Notes: generated by a model from the sequence alone, not told the origin. Positions 1 through 8,929 are shown, counted from the stretch's first letter. The stretch is 14,195 nucleotides of DNA from Pedobacter sp. UBA5917 (GCF_002432345.1 NZ_DJDT01000358.1:1-14195); one strand, 5' to 3'. Made by a program: numbers and translations.

Positions 1-483
1 GCCGGCGTAATCATGAAAGATGGCCTCAATGTACGCGGTTTAAATACTGCTGCAACCTTATGGTGCTCGGCAGCCGTTGGTGCATCATGCGGAACCGGAC
101 TGATCTCAGAAGCAGCTGTTTTCACCACTTTTATTATCCTCACGCATATACTGATGCGCCCTGTAGGCGTAAAATTAAGTCGGCTGCCACTTAAAAACGC
201 ACACGTTCCGGTGCCCTATGTGATCATTATCAAATGCCGACAGGATGTTGAAAACCACCTGCGCGTGCTTTTACTACAATTTACCGGCAACGACAGTAAG
301 TTATTGTTACGGTCGTTAAAAAGCACCGACGATGGCGATCCTTCTATCGCCATTATTACCGCCGAAATATTCGCCAATAGCAATGAAGATGCACTGATGG
401 AAAAAATTGCCGGTCGGCTAACCATCGAACAACAGGTATCCGAAATCAGCTGGAACAAGGCCGGCGACGAAAACGATCTCTAA
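1..483 (+). CDS. mgtC: MgtC/SapB-family membrane protein, C-terminal part (5' end outside window)
   Basis: The reading frame is open from base 1, so the gene enters from the left and the ATG at 13 is internal. The first visible residues (AGVIMKDGLNVRGLNTAATL, then WCSAAVGASCGTG) match the conserved core of MgtC/SapB membrane proteins, followed by a last hydrophobic helix (about visible residues 35-54). From about visible residue 75 a soluble domain of roughly 85 residues follows, in the place of the ACT-like C-terminal domain of long MgtC proteins. In Salmonella, MgtC is a small inner-membrane protein for growth in low Mg2+ and in macrophages, where it restrains the F1Fo ATP synthase and shares an operon with the Mg2+ ATPase MgtB. 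Here the next gene, 33 nt downstream, is also a Mg2+ P-type ATPase, which supports the call. The transporter-like helices and the promoter are not in the window, so regulation cannot be judged. Confidence 0.9.
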   Translation, partial: AGVIMKDGLNVRGLNTAATLWCSAAVGASCGTGLISEAAVFTTFIILTHILMRPVGVKLSRLPLKNAHVPVPYVIIIKCRQDVENHLRVLLLQFTGNDSKLLLRSLKSTDDGDPSIAIITAEIFANSNEDALMEKIAGRLTIEQQVSEISWNKAGDENDL

Positions 484-516
484 ATAATCGAATTCCCATT
501 CTTAATACATACACAA

Positions 517-3222
517 ATGACAGTTGCAAAAAAAATCAAAAGAATACTTCCAGAGCACAGAAAAATTTGGTCGAACAACAACCAGGAAGCCGCAAGCACC
601 AAGTTACAGAACATTTCAAGGGCCGACCATAATTTCTATTTCGCCGTGCTCGATAGCACTGAAGAAGGACTTACGGCCGTACAATCTAAAGAAAGGTTAA
701 GCCGCTTTGGCTTAAATGAAGTGCATCACGAAAAAGCACCTGCATGGATCAGTCAGCTCTTTCAGGCCTTTATCAATCCCTTTATCGGCATACTGCTCAT
801 CATTGCCATCATCTCTTTTATCCTTGATGTTTGGTTGGCCGAACCCGGTAAAGCGGATTATAAAACCGTTACCATGGTGGGCATTATGGTTTTGGCCAGC
901 TCACTGCTCCGTTTTTTTCAGGAGTACCGCAGCAACCGCGCTGCAGAACAGTTAAAGAGCATGGTTAAAACTACCGCAACGGTTTTAAGAAAACTGGTGG
1001 GCAAAAAAGAAGTCGACATTAAAAAACTGGTTCCCGGTGATATCATCATCCTTTCTGCAGGAGATATGATCCCCGCCGACTGTCGCATTGTACAGTCGAA
1101 AGACCTCTTCGTAAGTCAATCTATGCTTACCGGAGAAGCATTACCTGTCGAAAAACGGAGTCTTGTAATCCGCAATGCAGAGAAAAAGCCTTTGTTCGAA
1201 CTTGATAACATCTGTTTTATGGGCACCAATGTAGTAAGCGGTTACGCTACGGCCGTGGTGGTAAATACCGGCAACCAAACCTATTTTGGCTCATTAAGTA
1301 AAGAAATTGTGGGTAAACGTGCCGAAACCAATTTCGATAAAGGCGTTAACAAAGTAAGTTACCTGCTTATCCGCTTTATGGTGATCATGGTACCACTTAT
1401 CTTCCTGATCAACGGATTGATTAAAGGAAACTGGTGGGATGCACTGCTTTTTGCAATTGCAGTGGCGGTAGGTTTAACTCCAGAAATGCTGCCCATGATT
1501 GTAACCGCTAACCTGGCAAAAGGTGCGGTAAACATGAGCAAACACAAGGTGATTATTAAACGCCTCAACGCCATCCAGAATATCGGCGCCATGGATGTGC
1601 TCTGTACAGATAAAACCGGAACCCTAACCATGGATAAAATTGTGCTCGAAAGGCACCTGAATATTTTTGGCGATGATGATGAAGAGGTTTTAAAATGGGC
1701 CTACCTGAATAGTTTCCATCAAACCGGCTTAAAAAACCTGTTGGATGTTGCTGTGCTCGAACATGTAGAACTGCATGATTACCTGAAAGTAGAAGAATCT
1801 TTTTTAAAGGTGGATGAAATCCCTTTTGATTTTCAACGACGCAGGATGTCGGTCGTTTTAAAACAACGCAATAGCAAACACCTGCTCATTTGCAAAGGTG
1901 CTGTGGAAGAAATGCTCGATCTCTGCAGTTATGCTTTCGATCCCGGTACCGACAAACAGCTCCACATCGAATCAGACAAAGTGATGCCCATGAGTAAAAC
2001 CATGCGTGAAATGATCCTCAATACCTCAAAAAAATTAAATGCAGAAGGATTAAGGGTTTTGCTGGTTGCCATCCGCGAATTCGACGACAGGGCTTTAAAT
2101 TATAGTGTAGAAGATGAAAACCAGATGATCCTTACCGGTTTTATCGGCTTTCTTGATCCTGCCAAACCTTCAGCAAAAACGGCTATCGAGGCACTGCAAA
2201 ACCTGGGTATCAACATCAAGGTACTTACCGGAGACAATGAAATTGTAACCAAAAAAATCTGCAAAGATGTAGGCATTCCTTTCAGCCGGATATTATTGGG
2301 CACTGAAATAGAAAAAATGGACGATCAGGATCTCCAGAACCAACTCGATGAAGTTTCAATCCTTGCTAAACTCAGTCCGGTTCAAAAATCGAGGGTGGTT
2401 AAGCTGCTTCAGGCAAAAGGCCATACCGTAGGTTTTATGGGTGATGGGATTAATGATGCTGTGGCTTTAAGAGATGCCGACGTAGGAATCAGTGTAGATA
2501 CTGCTGTTGACATCGCAAAAGAAAGTGCCGATATCATCCTGCTCGAAAAAGACCTGATGGTTTTGCGCAAAGGGGTAATTTATGGCCGAAGGACTTTTGG
2601 CAACATCATTAAGTACATCAAAATGACCGCCAGCAGCAATTTTGGCAACATGTTCAGCATGCTGGGTGCAAGTGCGCTTCTGCCCTTTTTACCTATGCTC
2701 CCTGTTCAGATCCTGATCCAGAATTTATTGTACGATGTATCGCAGATTTCAATCCCATGGGATAAAATGGATGAGGATTTTATCAAAGAACCAAAAAAAT
2801 GGGATGCGTCGGGCATCATGAGGTTTATGCTGTACATCGGGCCAATCAGTTCAATTTTCGATTACGCCATGTTCGCCGTCATGTTCTTTGTATTTAAAGC
2901 CAACAGTCCCGAACACCAGCAACTATTCCAAAGCGGCTGGTTTATAGAAGGTTTATTGTCGCAAACACTTATTGTGCACATGATCAGGACAAAAAAGATT
3001 CCTTTTATCCAAAGCTGGGCAACTACACCGGTAGTGGCACTTACATCGCTGATTATGTTCATCGGAATATTTGTTCCTTTTTCGCCTTTTGCAACCGCAC
3101 TAAAAATGCAGCCCTTGCCTATTGCTTATTTCCCATGGTTAATCTGCATCCTGGCCAGTTATTGCATGCTTACCCAATTGATCAAAAACATGTACATCAA
3201 AAAATTCAACCAATGGCTTTAA
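517..3222 (+). CDS. mgtA: Magnesium-translocating P-type ATPase (P3B type, MgtA/MgtB family)
   Basis: A full-length 901-residue P-type ATPase, the usual length for MgtA/MgtB, which use ATP to bring Mg2+ (and in some cases Ni2+) into the cytoplasm. In order: an N-terminal cation-ATPase domain (about residues 43-75), the first membrane pair (about 80-145), the actuator loop TGEA at 205-208, an M4 helix with VGLTPEMLPM characteristic of Mg2+ ATPases, the phosphorylation motif DKTGT with Asp365, the TGD of the P domain at 571-573, the hinge motif GDGIND at 642-647, and six C-terminal membrane segments. All catalytic residues I can locate are intact. The ATG at 517 lies 33 nt after the mgtC stop, so no separate leader or Mg2+ riboswitch fits between them; control probably lies upstream of mgtC. 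The last codons overlap the start of a small membrane peptide by 10 nt, suggesting coupled translation. The family call is firm; the exact cation range is inferred. Confidence 0.97.
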   Translation: MTVAKKIKRILPEHRKIWSNNNQEAASTKLQNISRADHNFYFAVLDSTEEGLTAVQSKERLSRFGLNEVHHEKAPAWISQLFQAFINPFIGILLIIAIISFILDVWLAEPGKADYKTVTMVGIMVLASSLLRFFQEYRSNRAAEQLKSMVKTTATVLRKLVGKKEVDIKKLVPGDIIILSAGDMIPADCRIVQSKDLFVSQSMLTGEALPVEKRSLVIRNAEKKPLFELDNICFMGTNVVSGYATAVVVNTGNQTYFGSLSKEIVGKRAETNFDKGVNKVSYLLIRFMVIMVPLIFLINGLIKGNWWDALLFAIAVAVGLTPEMLPMIVTANLAKGAVNMSKHKVIIKRLNAIQNIGAMDVLCTDKTGTLTMDKIVLERHLNIFGDDDEEVLKWAYLNSFHQTGLKNLLDVAVLEHVELHDYLKVEESFLKVDEIPFDFQRRRMSVVLKQRNSKHLLICKGAVEEMLDLCSYAFDPGTDKQLHIESDKVMPMSKTMREMILNTSKKLNAEGLRVLLVAIREFDDRALNYSVEDENQMILTGFIGFLDPAKPSAKTAIEALQNLGINIKVLTGDNEIVTKKICKDVGIPFSRILLGTEIEKMDDQDLQNQLDEVSILAKLSPVQKSRVVKLLQAKGHTVGFMGDGINDAVALRDADVGISVDTAVDIAKESADIILLEKDLMVLRKGVIYGRRTFGNIIKYIKMTASSNFGNMFSMLGASALLPFLPMLPVQILIQNLLYDVSQISIPWDKMDEDFIKEPKKWDASGIMRFMLYIGPISSIFDYAMFAVMFFVFKANSPEHQQLFQSGWFIEGLLSQTLIVHMIRTKKIPFIQSWATTPVVALTSLIMFIGIFVPFSPFATALKMQPLPIAYFPWLICILASYCMLTQLIKNMYIKKFNQWL

Positions 3223-3359
3223 CCCGCTCCAATAAGTTATGGCTTTTGGCCATCCTCTACATGATCGTGATGGTTGTGCTGGTGGCCTGGTTCGAAATCC
3301 ATTTTCACCGCAATAAAAATTCAATAAAACAAAGCAATCCATATGAAACTAAAAAATAA
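3213..3359 (+). CDS. Small single-pass membrane peptide, 48 aa, overlapping both neighbours
   Basis: A 48-codon ORF whose ATG lies inside the last codons of mgtA (10-nt overlap) and whose stop lies inside the first codons of the adaptor gene (17-nt overlap). The peptide begins MALTRSNK, has one hydrophobic segment at about residues 9-27 (LWLLAILYMIVMVVLVAWF), then a polar tail rich in Lys, Asn and His (EIHFHRNKNS...), so by the positive-inside rule the topology is uncertain. Without this ORF the 120 nt between mgtA and the adaptor would be an unusually large gap in this operon; with it every junction is tight. An upstream in-frame ATG at 3135 would add residues that merely shadow the mgtA C-terminus, so I prefer 3213. 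I do not recognise a family. It could be a small regulatory or assembly subunit for the ATPase or pump, by analogy with MgtS/MgtR or KdpF-like peptides, but that is inference only. Confidence 0.65.
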   Translation: MALTRSNKLWLLAILYMIVMVVLVAWFEIHFHRNKNSIKQSNPYETKK

Positions 3360-4470
3360 CCCGATCCCTACAATATTCTTATTAATCGCGATGATGGTTA
3401 CCCTCGGTGCCTGTAAACAGCAGACTCCAAAACAGTTACCCATTGGTATTACAGTGAATGGAGATTCAATTACCATTCCCGATCAGGATCCTTTAAAGGC
3501 AAAACTGAAAGAAAGCCTGGTAGATACAATTTCTTACAGTCGGCAGGTAGCCACTGCCGGAATAGTAAAAGCCATCCCTACACAATATGCAGAAATTGCC
3601 CCACCCTTTCAGGGCCGCGTAACCCGGTCGTTTTTAAAATTGGGGATGAAAACCACACCCACCACGCCTTTGTTCGAAATCAGTTCGCCCGATTTTATTA
3701 CCGCACAAAAAGTGTTTTTTCAGGAAAAATCGCAGCTTCAGCAGGCTGAGCGCGCTTTAAAACGTCAGAATGATTTAATGGCACATGGCGTGGGTATACA
3801 AAAAGAACTGGAGGAAGCACAGACTACTTTTGATATAGAGAAAAAGGAGTATGAAAACGCGTTGATCGGCATTAAACTGTTCAAAGCCAATCCCGAAAAA
3901 CTATCGTTAGGTCAGCCTTTAACCGTATATGCACCCATTAACGGCGAAGTAATTGAAAATAAAGTGGTATTAGGACAGTTTATTAAAGACGATGCCGCAA
4001 GCGTTGCCACTGTAGCCAACCTTTCGAAAGTGTGGGTTGTTGGGCAGGTGAAAGAAAAAGACATCCAATATATCCACGAAAACAGCACCTGTGAAATTGA
4101 AATCGCAGCAATACCCGACAAAAAATTAAAGGCAAAAATATACCGCATTGCACCCATCGTTGATGAAGAAACCCGCAGCATCGAGGTTTTTATCGAATGT
4201 GAAAATGAACACCTGCTGTTAAAACCGGGCATGTATGTTAATGTAAATTTTATTGCGGTACCGGGTGCCACAATTACCATCCCAACCAAAGCACTATTGC
4301 AGATGAACGGGGCCAGTTTTGTATTTGTTGTTGATGCCAATGGTAAATATGTAAAGAGAAAGGTTGAAACCGGCGACAGTGCAAACGATGGGGTAATCAT
4401 TAAATCGGGGCTTAAAAAAGGCGAAAAAATAGTAACAGAAGGTGGCTTTTACCTGCTACAGGCCAAATAA
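3343..4470 (+). CDS. czcB: RND efflux periplasmic adaptor, lipoprotein (CzcB/HlyD family)
   Basis: A 375-residue membrane-fusion protein that should link the inner-membrane RND pump to the outer-membrane channel. The N-terminus is a lipoprotein signal ending in the lipobox LGAC, with Cys24 as the lipidated residue, followed by a short polar linker. A first half-lipoyl segment lies at about residues 80-115, an alpha-helical hairpin rich in Gln, Lys and Glu at about 117-182, the second half-lipoyl segment near 190-215 (YAPINGEVIENKV), then the beta-barrel (about 220-300) and the membrane-proximal domain ending at YLLQAK. Length and domain order are normal for CzcB-type adaptors of Bacteroidota. 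I see no His-rich or Met-rich N-terminal metal-binding extension of the CusB type. The start overlaps the preceding peptide by 17 nt and the pump gene starts 24 nt after the stop, so the three efflux genes are co-transcribed. The family is firm; the metal preference rests on the pump. Confidence 0.95.
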   Translation: MKLKNNPIPTIFLLIAMMVTLGACKQQTPKQLPIGITVNGDSITIPDQDPLKAKLKESLVDTISYSRQVATAGIVKAIPTQYAEIAPPFQGRVTRSFLKLGMKTTPTTPLFEISSPDFITAQKVFFQEKSQLQQAERALKRQNDLMAHGVGIQKELEEAQTTFDIEKKEYENALIGIKLFKANPEKLSLGQPLTVYAPINGEVIENKVVLGQFIKDDAASVATVANLSKVWVVGQVKEKDIQYIHENSTCEIEIAAIPDKKLKAKIYRIAPIVDEETRSIEVFIECENEHLLLKPGMYVNVNFIAVPGATITIPTKALLQMNGASFVFVVDANGKYVKRKVETGDSANDGVIIKSGLKKGEKIVTEGGFYLLQAK

Positions 4471-4494
4471 TTACGCCTCAAATCAAAAACATTT

Positions 4495-7400
4495 ATGAAA
4501 CAACTTATTTTTACCGCGATTAAAAAGCGCTGGCTTTTTGTTGCATTGTTTACGCTGCTCGCTGCATTTGGCTATTATTCGTGGAAACAGCTATCTATTG
4601 AGGCTTACCCCGATATTGCTGATGTAACCTCGCAGGTGGTTACCCAGGTACCAGGTTTAGCGGCAGAAGAAGTAGAACAACAGATTTCTATCCCCATCGA
4701 AAGGGCGTTAAACGGACTGCCGGGTATGCACGTGATGCGTAGCAGAAGTTTATTCGGCCTATCGTTAATTACCATGGTTTTTGATGATGGTATAGACGAT
4801 TACTGGGCCAGGCAACGCATACAGGAAAGACTTGGCGATGTAAGCCTTCCGTTCGGGGCTGTTCCGGGTTTAGATCCCCTTACCTCGCCGACAGGCGAAG
4901 TTTACCGCTACATTATCGAGAGTAAAAACCACAACCTGAGAGCGCTTACCGATCTGCAAAACTGGACGATCATTCCTAAAATAAAGCAGGTTCAGGGTGT
5001 GGCCGATGTAACCAATTTCGGTGGTATTACCACTCAATATCAGGTAGAGGTTGATCCCTCTAAACTTACCCAGTATCAGGTTTCGCTGGCAGATGTACAA
5101 ACAGCCATCGGCAGTAACAATACCAATGCTGGTGGTAGTATTTTAAACCGTGGCGAACAGGGTTATGTTATCAGGGGAATCGGTTTGGTAAAAGATTTAC
5201 CTGCCTTGGGCGATGTGGTGGTTAAATCGGTTAAAGGTGTACCCATGCTGATAAAAGACCTGGGTGAACTGAAATATGGTACACTCGAGCGCAAAGGTGT
5301 ATTGGGTTATACCGATCGTAAGGTAAATTACGATGATGGCATCGAAGGTATCGTAGTGATGCTTAAAGGACAAAATCCATCGGTTGTACTGGCCGGAATA
5401 CACCAGGCAGTGGCAGAACTGAATAAAAACATCCTGCCCAAAGGCGTAAGCATACGGCCATACCTCGACCGTACAAACCTGGTAAATACCACGCTCGATA
5501 CCGTTTCGCATACCCTCTTAGAAGGCATGGCATTGGTTATTGTAGTCCTCATTATCTTCCTTGGTAGTTGGCGGGGTGCGTTAATCGTTGCGATAACAGT
5601 ACCGATATCATTGTTAATTGCTTTTATTTTGATGCATTTTACCAAAATACCGGCAAATCTTCTTTCATTAGGAGCCATAGATTTCGGAATTATAGTAGAT
5701 GGCGCCATCGTGATGCTCGAAACCATCTTAAAAAAGAGAGAATCCGCACCTGACGAACCATTGGAAGAATTATCGATAGGGAAAAAGGCACTGGCAGTTG
5801 CCAAACCCATTTTGTTTTCAACCATTATCATCATTACCGCTTACCTTCCGCTTTTTTCATTCGAAAGAGTAGAGAAAAAACTGTTTACCCCAATGGCGTT
5901 TACCGTAGGTTATGCATTATTGGGTGCATTGGCTGTTGCGTTGTTGTTAATCCCTGGGCTGGCTTATGCCATTTATAAAAAACCAGGCAAAATTTACCAC
6001 AATAAATGGCTCGAAAATCTTTCAGCATGGTACGAACGGCGGATGGTTAACATACTCCAAAAACCCAAAAAAGTATTGCTGCCATTGGTGCTTGTTTTGG
6101 TAGCAGCAATTACACTCAGTATTACCGTAGGTAAAGACTTTCTTCCTCCGCTTGATGAAGGTTCCATCTGGCTGCAGGTATCGCTCCCGCCAGGTGTTAC
6201 GCTCGAAAAATCAAAAGAAATGAGTAATGCGTTAAGGGCCGCTACGCTAAAACATCCCGAAATTACCTATGTAAACGTTCAGGCGGGGCGTAATGATGAC
6301 GGAACCGATTATTTTACGCCTTCGCACTTTGAAGTTTCAGTGGGATTAAAACCTTATGCCGAATGGAAAAGCGGTTACAGTAAGGCCGATCTGATAGCCG
6401 AACTTTCAAAAGAATACGCTGCCATGCCCGGTTACTCCGTAGCTTTTACCCAACCCATGATTGATGGGGTAATGGATAAAATAGCCGGTGCCCACAGCGA
6501 GTTGGTGGTAAAGGTTTTTGGTAACGATTTTAAAGAAACCAGGCGCATTACCGAACAGGTGGTAAATACCCTGCACCAGGTTAAGGGCGCTGTAGATATT
6601 GCCATTGATCAGGAGCCGCCACTACCTCAGTTGCAGATCAGGGTAAACCGCGATGCGGTAGCGAGATACGGACTGAACATGAACGATGTAGCCGAACTGG
6701 TAGAGGTGGCCATTGGCGGAAAAGCCGTATCGCAGGTATTTGCCGGCGACCGGGTTTATGATGTCATCTGCCGTTACAAAGAAGAAAGCAGGGATACACC
6801 TGATAAAATTGCCAACCTGATGTTACATGCTTCAACAGGTGCATTAATTCCGCTATCGCAGGTTGCTGAGGTTAAAACCGATCTGGGAGAAAGTTCCATT
6901 TCGAGGGAAATGAACCGCAGGCAACTTACTGTAAGGCTAAATTTAAGAGGGGTTGATCTTGGTTCTTTCCTTAAAGAAGCACAGTCGAAAATTAACCATG
7001 AAGTGAAATACGATACCGAGAAATATAAAATTGAATGGGGCGGTCAGTTCGAAAACCAGAACCGTGCTTATGCAAAACTGGCTGTGGTGGTACCTCTGGC
7101 ATTGGCCATTATGTTTCTGCTGTTGTATGGTGCTTTTGGGAAATTCAGACAGGCGGGTTTAATTTTGGGCATTGTTCCCCTTGCCCTTTTTGGTGGCATG
7201 CTGGCCCTTAATTTAAGGGGAATGACCTTAAATGTGTCTTCGGCAGTCGGTTTTATTGCACTGTTTGGCGTTGCCATACAAAATGGCGTTATTCTTATTT
7301 CGCACATCAACGATTTGCGTAAAGAAGGTTACGATTTACTCCAGGCCGTAATCCGTGGGGCAAGGCACCGTTTCCGACCGGTATTAATGACTGCCACAGT

Positions 7401-7593
7401 TGCCGCACTGGGGCTTCTGCCGGCATCTTTGGCCACAGGCATCGGGTCGGATGTGCAGCGACCATTGGCAACGGTAATTGTATACGGTTTATTTGCCGCA
7501 ACAGCCATTACTTTATTCGTTCTGCCAGCACTTTATTATTTATCAGAAAACAAATGGGGCAAGAACGATTTTAATCCATCCCCAAATCCATAA
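4495..7593 (+). CDS. czcA: Heavy-metal efflux RND pump (CzcA/CusA family, divalent-metal type)
   Basis: A 1032-residue inner-membrane proton/metal antiporter of the heavy-metal-efflux RND family, full length. It opens with one membrane helix (about residues 10-30) and a periplasmic porter domain containing RALNGLPGM. A helix group at about 335-480 follows, then a second single helix (about 525-545), the second porter domain, and a C-terminal helix group (about 860-1020). The TM4 signature DFGIIVDGAIVMLE carries Asp396, Asp402 and Glu409, which match the proton-relay acids Asp402, Asp408 and Glu415 of CzcA. Copper/silver pumps such as CusA lack the first of these acids, so I infer Co2+, Zn2+, Cd2+ or Ni2+ as substrate rather than Cu+ or Ag+. 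The residue after Glu409 is Thr, where Asn is common. The gene is followed by the channel gene after a 2-nt gap. Pump family is near certain; exact metal is inferred. Confidence 0.97.
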   Translation: MKQLIFTAIKKRWLFVALFTLLAAFGYYSWKQLSIEAYPDIADVTSQVVTQVPGLAAEEVEQQISIPIERALNGLPGMHVMRSRSLFGLSLITMVFDDGIDDYWARQRIQERLGDVSLPFGAVPGLDPLTSPTGEVYRYIIESKNHNLRALTDLQNWTIIPKIKQVQGVADVTNFGGITTQYQVEVDPSKLTQYQVSLADVQTAIGSNNTNAGGSILNRGEQGYVIRGIGLVKDLPALGDVVVKSVKGVPMLIKDLGELKYGTLERKGVLGYTDRKVNYDDGIEGIVVMLKGQNPSVVLAGIHQAVAELNKNILPKGVSIRPYLDRTNLVNTTLDTVSHTLLEGMALVIVVLIIFLGSWRGALIVAITVPISLLIAFILMHFTKIPANLLSLGAIDFGIIVDGAIVMLETILKKRESAPDEPLEELSIGKKALAVAKPILFSTIIIITAYLPLFSFERVEKKLFTPMAFTVGYALLGALAVALLLIPGLAYAIYKKPGKIYHNKWLENLSAWYERRMVNILQKPKKVLLPLVLVLVAAITLSITVGKDFLPPLDEGSIWLQVSLPPGVTLEKSKEMSNALRAATLKHPEITYVNVQAGRNDDGTDYFTPSHFEVSVGLKPYAEWKSGYSKADLIAELSKEYAAMPGYSVAFTQPMIDGVMDKIAGAHSELVVKVFGNDFKETRRITEQVVNTLHQVKGAVDIAIDQEPPLPQLQIRVNRDAVARYGLNMNDVAELVEVAIGGKAVSQVFAGDRVYDVICRYKEESRDTPDKIANLMLHASTGALIPLSQVAEVKTDLGESSISREMNRRQLTVRLNLRGVDLGSFLKEAQSKINHEVKYDTEKYKIEWGGQFENQNRAYAKLAVVVPLALAIMFLLLYGAFGKFRQAGLILGIVPLALFGGMLALNLRGMTLNVSSAVGFIALFGVAIQNGVILISHINDLRKEGYDLLQAVIRGARHRFRPVLMTATVAALGLLPASLATGIGSDVQRPLATVIVYGLFAATAITLFVLPALYYLSENKWGKNDFNPSPNP

Positions 7594-7595
7594 TC

Positions 7596-8873
7596 ATGAA
7601 ATTTCAATATATTTTATCATGCTTTTGCCTGTTCAGTTTGATACAGGCAAAAGCACAAACAAATAACAGCTTCAATCAGCCGAAAATGTCCATTAAACAA
7701 TACCTCAACCTCGTTGGTCGCGAAAATATCGGCTATGCTGCACAAAAATTTGAGGTAAACATAGCAGAAGCCGGTATCGAAAGTGCAAAGGTTTTTCCCG
7801 ACCCCGAATTTTCTGCTGGTGTGTTCGATAATCAACAGGCCAAATTAAAATTAGGTCAGGGGATTACTTTTGGCTTATCAACCACTTTAGAACTCGGGGG
7901 CAAAAGAGCGGCGAGAATTGCACTTGCCAAAAGCGAAACGGAATTAAACAAAGCACTTTTGCTCGATTATCTCCGTAATTTAAGGGCCGACGCGGCTTCA
8001 GCTTATTATGATGCCATCCAACAGGATTATTTATTGCAACTGCAGTTACAATCGTACCAAACCATGAAACACATTGCCGATGCCGATTCGGTACGTTTTA
8101 AACTCGGTTCAATTTCCGAAACCGATGCCCGACAATCGCGCTTAGAAGCCAACAACCTGCAAAACGGACTTTTTCAAAACGAAGCCGACTGGAAAAACGC
8201 AAGGCTTATAATGAGTACCTTTGCAGGAAAGAAAAATCCGGATACACTCATCAGCCCTGCGGGAAAATTTGAAAACCTGGACCGTTCATTAAACTTTCAG
8301 CAGCTTATAGATGAAGCACAAAATAACCGGGCCGATGCCATTGCCGCTTTAAACACCAAAACCATGGCCGATAAAAACCTGGCGTTGGTTAAGGCAAACC
8401 GGATAACCGACCTTGGGGTAAATGCCGGACTCCAGTTTAACGGTGTTTCGGCCAATGAAGAGGCGCCCACCCCCTATCATAAAACCGTTAACGTTGGCAT
8501 CAGCTTTCCATTAAAGTTTTCGAACCGGTATAAAGGCGACCTTAAAGCTGCGCATTTCACCATCCGGCAGGCAGAGCTGAAACATGAGGGTATATTACAG
8601 CAGATCAGATCGGAAGTTTCGCAGGCCTATTTCAATTATTTTGCCGCACAGAAACAGGTAAAACAATACCAAAACGGTTTGCTAAGCGAAGGAAAAAAGA
8701 TACTTGATGCCAAAATCTACAGTTACAAACGGGGTGAAACTTCTTTGCTCGAGGTACTCAATGCGCAACGCACTTATAACGATACGCAACAGGCCTTTTA
8801 TCAATCGCAATCCAATTATGCAAAAGCCCTGGTAGAACTGGAGCGTGCTGCCGGGATATGGGATATCGAATAA
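7596..8873 (+). CDS. czcC: TolC-family outer-membrane efflux protein (CzcC type)
   Basis: A 425-residue outer-membrane efflux protein with two repeats of the OEP domain, the expected exit duct for the adaptor and pump just upstream. A signal peptide occupies residues 1-20 (hydrophobic core YILSCFCLFSLI, cleavage probably after QAKA). The mature protein has long amphipathic, Ala/Gln/Leu-rich helices; the second repeat ends in the family-typical stretch YKRGETSLLEVLNAQRTY (about residues 376-393), and the end is ELERAAGIWDIE. No lipobox cysteine is present at the cleavage site, unlike many proteobacterial TolC-like efflux channels. The ATG follows the pump stop after only 2 nt, so translation is probably coupled. 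It is the last gene of the operon; a hairpin lies 17 nt past its stop. Family and role are confident; the czcC symbol reflects position rather than a proven orthologue. Confidence 0.95.
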   Translation: MKFQYILSCFCLFSLIQAKAQTNNSFNQPKMSIKQYLNLVGRENIGYAAQKFEVNIAEAGIESAKVFPDPEFSAGVFDNQQAKLKLGQGITFGLSTTLELGGKRAARIALAKSETELNKALLLDYLRNLRADAASAYYDAIQQDYLLQLQLQSYQTMKHIADADSVRFKLGSISETDARQSRLEANNLQNGLFQNEADWKNARLIMSTFAGKKNPDTLISPAGKFENLDRSLNFQQLIDEAQNNRADAIAALNTKTMADKNLALVKANRITDLGVNAGLQFNGVSANEEAPTPYHKTVNVGISFPLKFSNRYKGDLKAAHFTIRQAELKHEGILQQIRSEVSQAYFNYFAAQKQVKQYQNGLLSEGKKILDAKIYSYKRGETSLLEVLNAQRTYNDTQQAFYQSQSNYAKALVELERAAGIWDIE

Positions 8874-8890
8874 AACCAGCCCAAAATTAA

Positions 8891-8929
8891 AAACGGGATA
8901 AACTGGCAAGGCGCCTATTTATCCCGTTT
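8891..8929 (+). terminator. Hairpin after the efflux operon, likely transcription terminator or mRNA 3' end
   Basis: Perfect 12-bp inverted repeat: AAACGGGATAAA at 8891-8902 and TTTATCCCGTTT at 8918-8929, with a 15-nt loop that can itself fold through GGCGCC. It begins 17 nt past the channel stop codon and nothing co-directional follows for 360 nt. The run of U after the stem is short (only within the stem end), so termination may be imperfect or it may mainly protect the 3' end. Confidence 0.65.

Noticed and set aside
484..516. Mg2+ riboswitch or leader before mgtA
   Set aside because: Only 33 nt separate the mgtC stop and the mgtA start, too short for an M-box or mgtA leader; any such element would lie upstream of the window.
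3135..3212. Longer version of the small membrane peptide starting inside mgtA
   Set aside because: These 26 residues lie wholly within mgtA coding sequence in another frame and have no membrane or domain character; the internal ATG at 3213 fits coupled translation.
3912..4400. 162-codon minus-strand ORF opposite the adaptor gene, and similar minus-strand frames at 5197-5511, 5328-5834, 9728-10054 and 9987-10301
   Set aside because: They are antisense shadows of well-supported plus-strand genes, with no recognisable domains.
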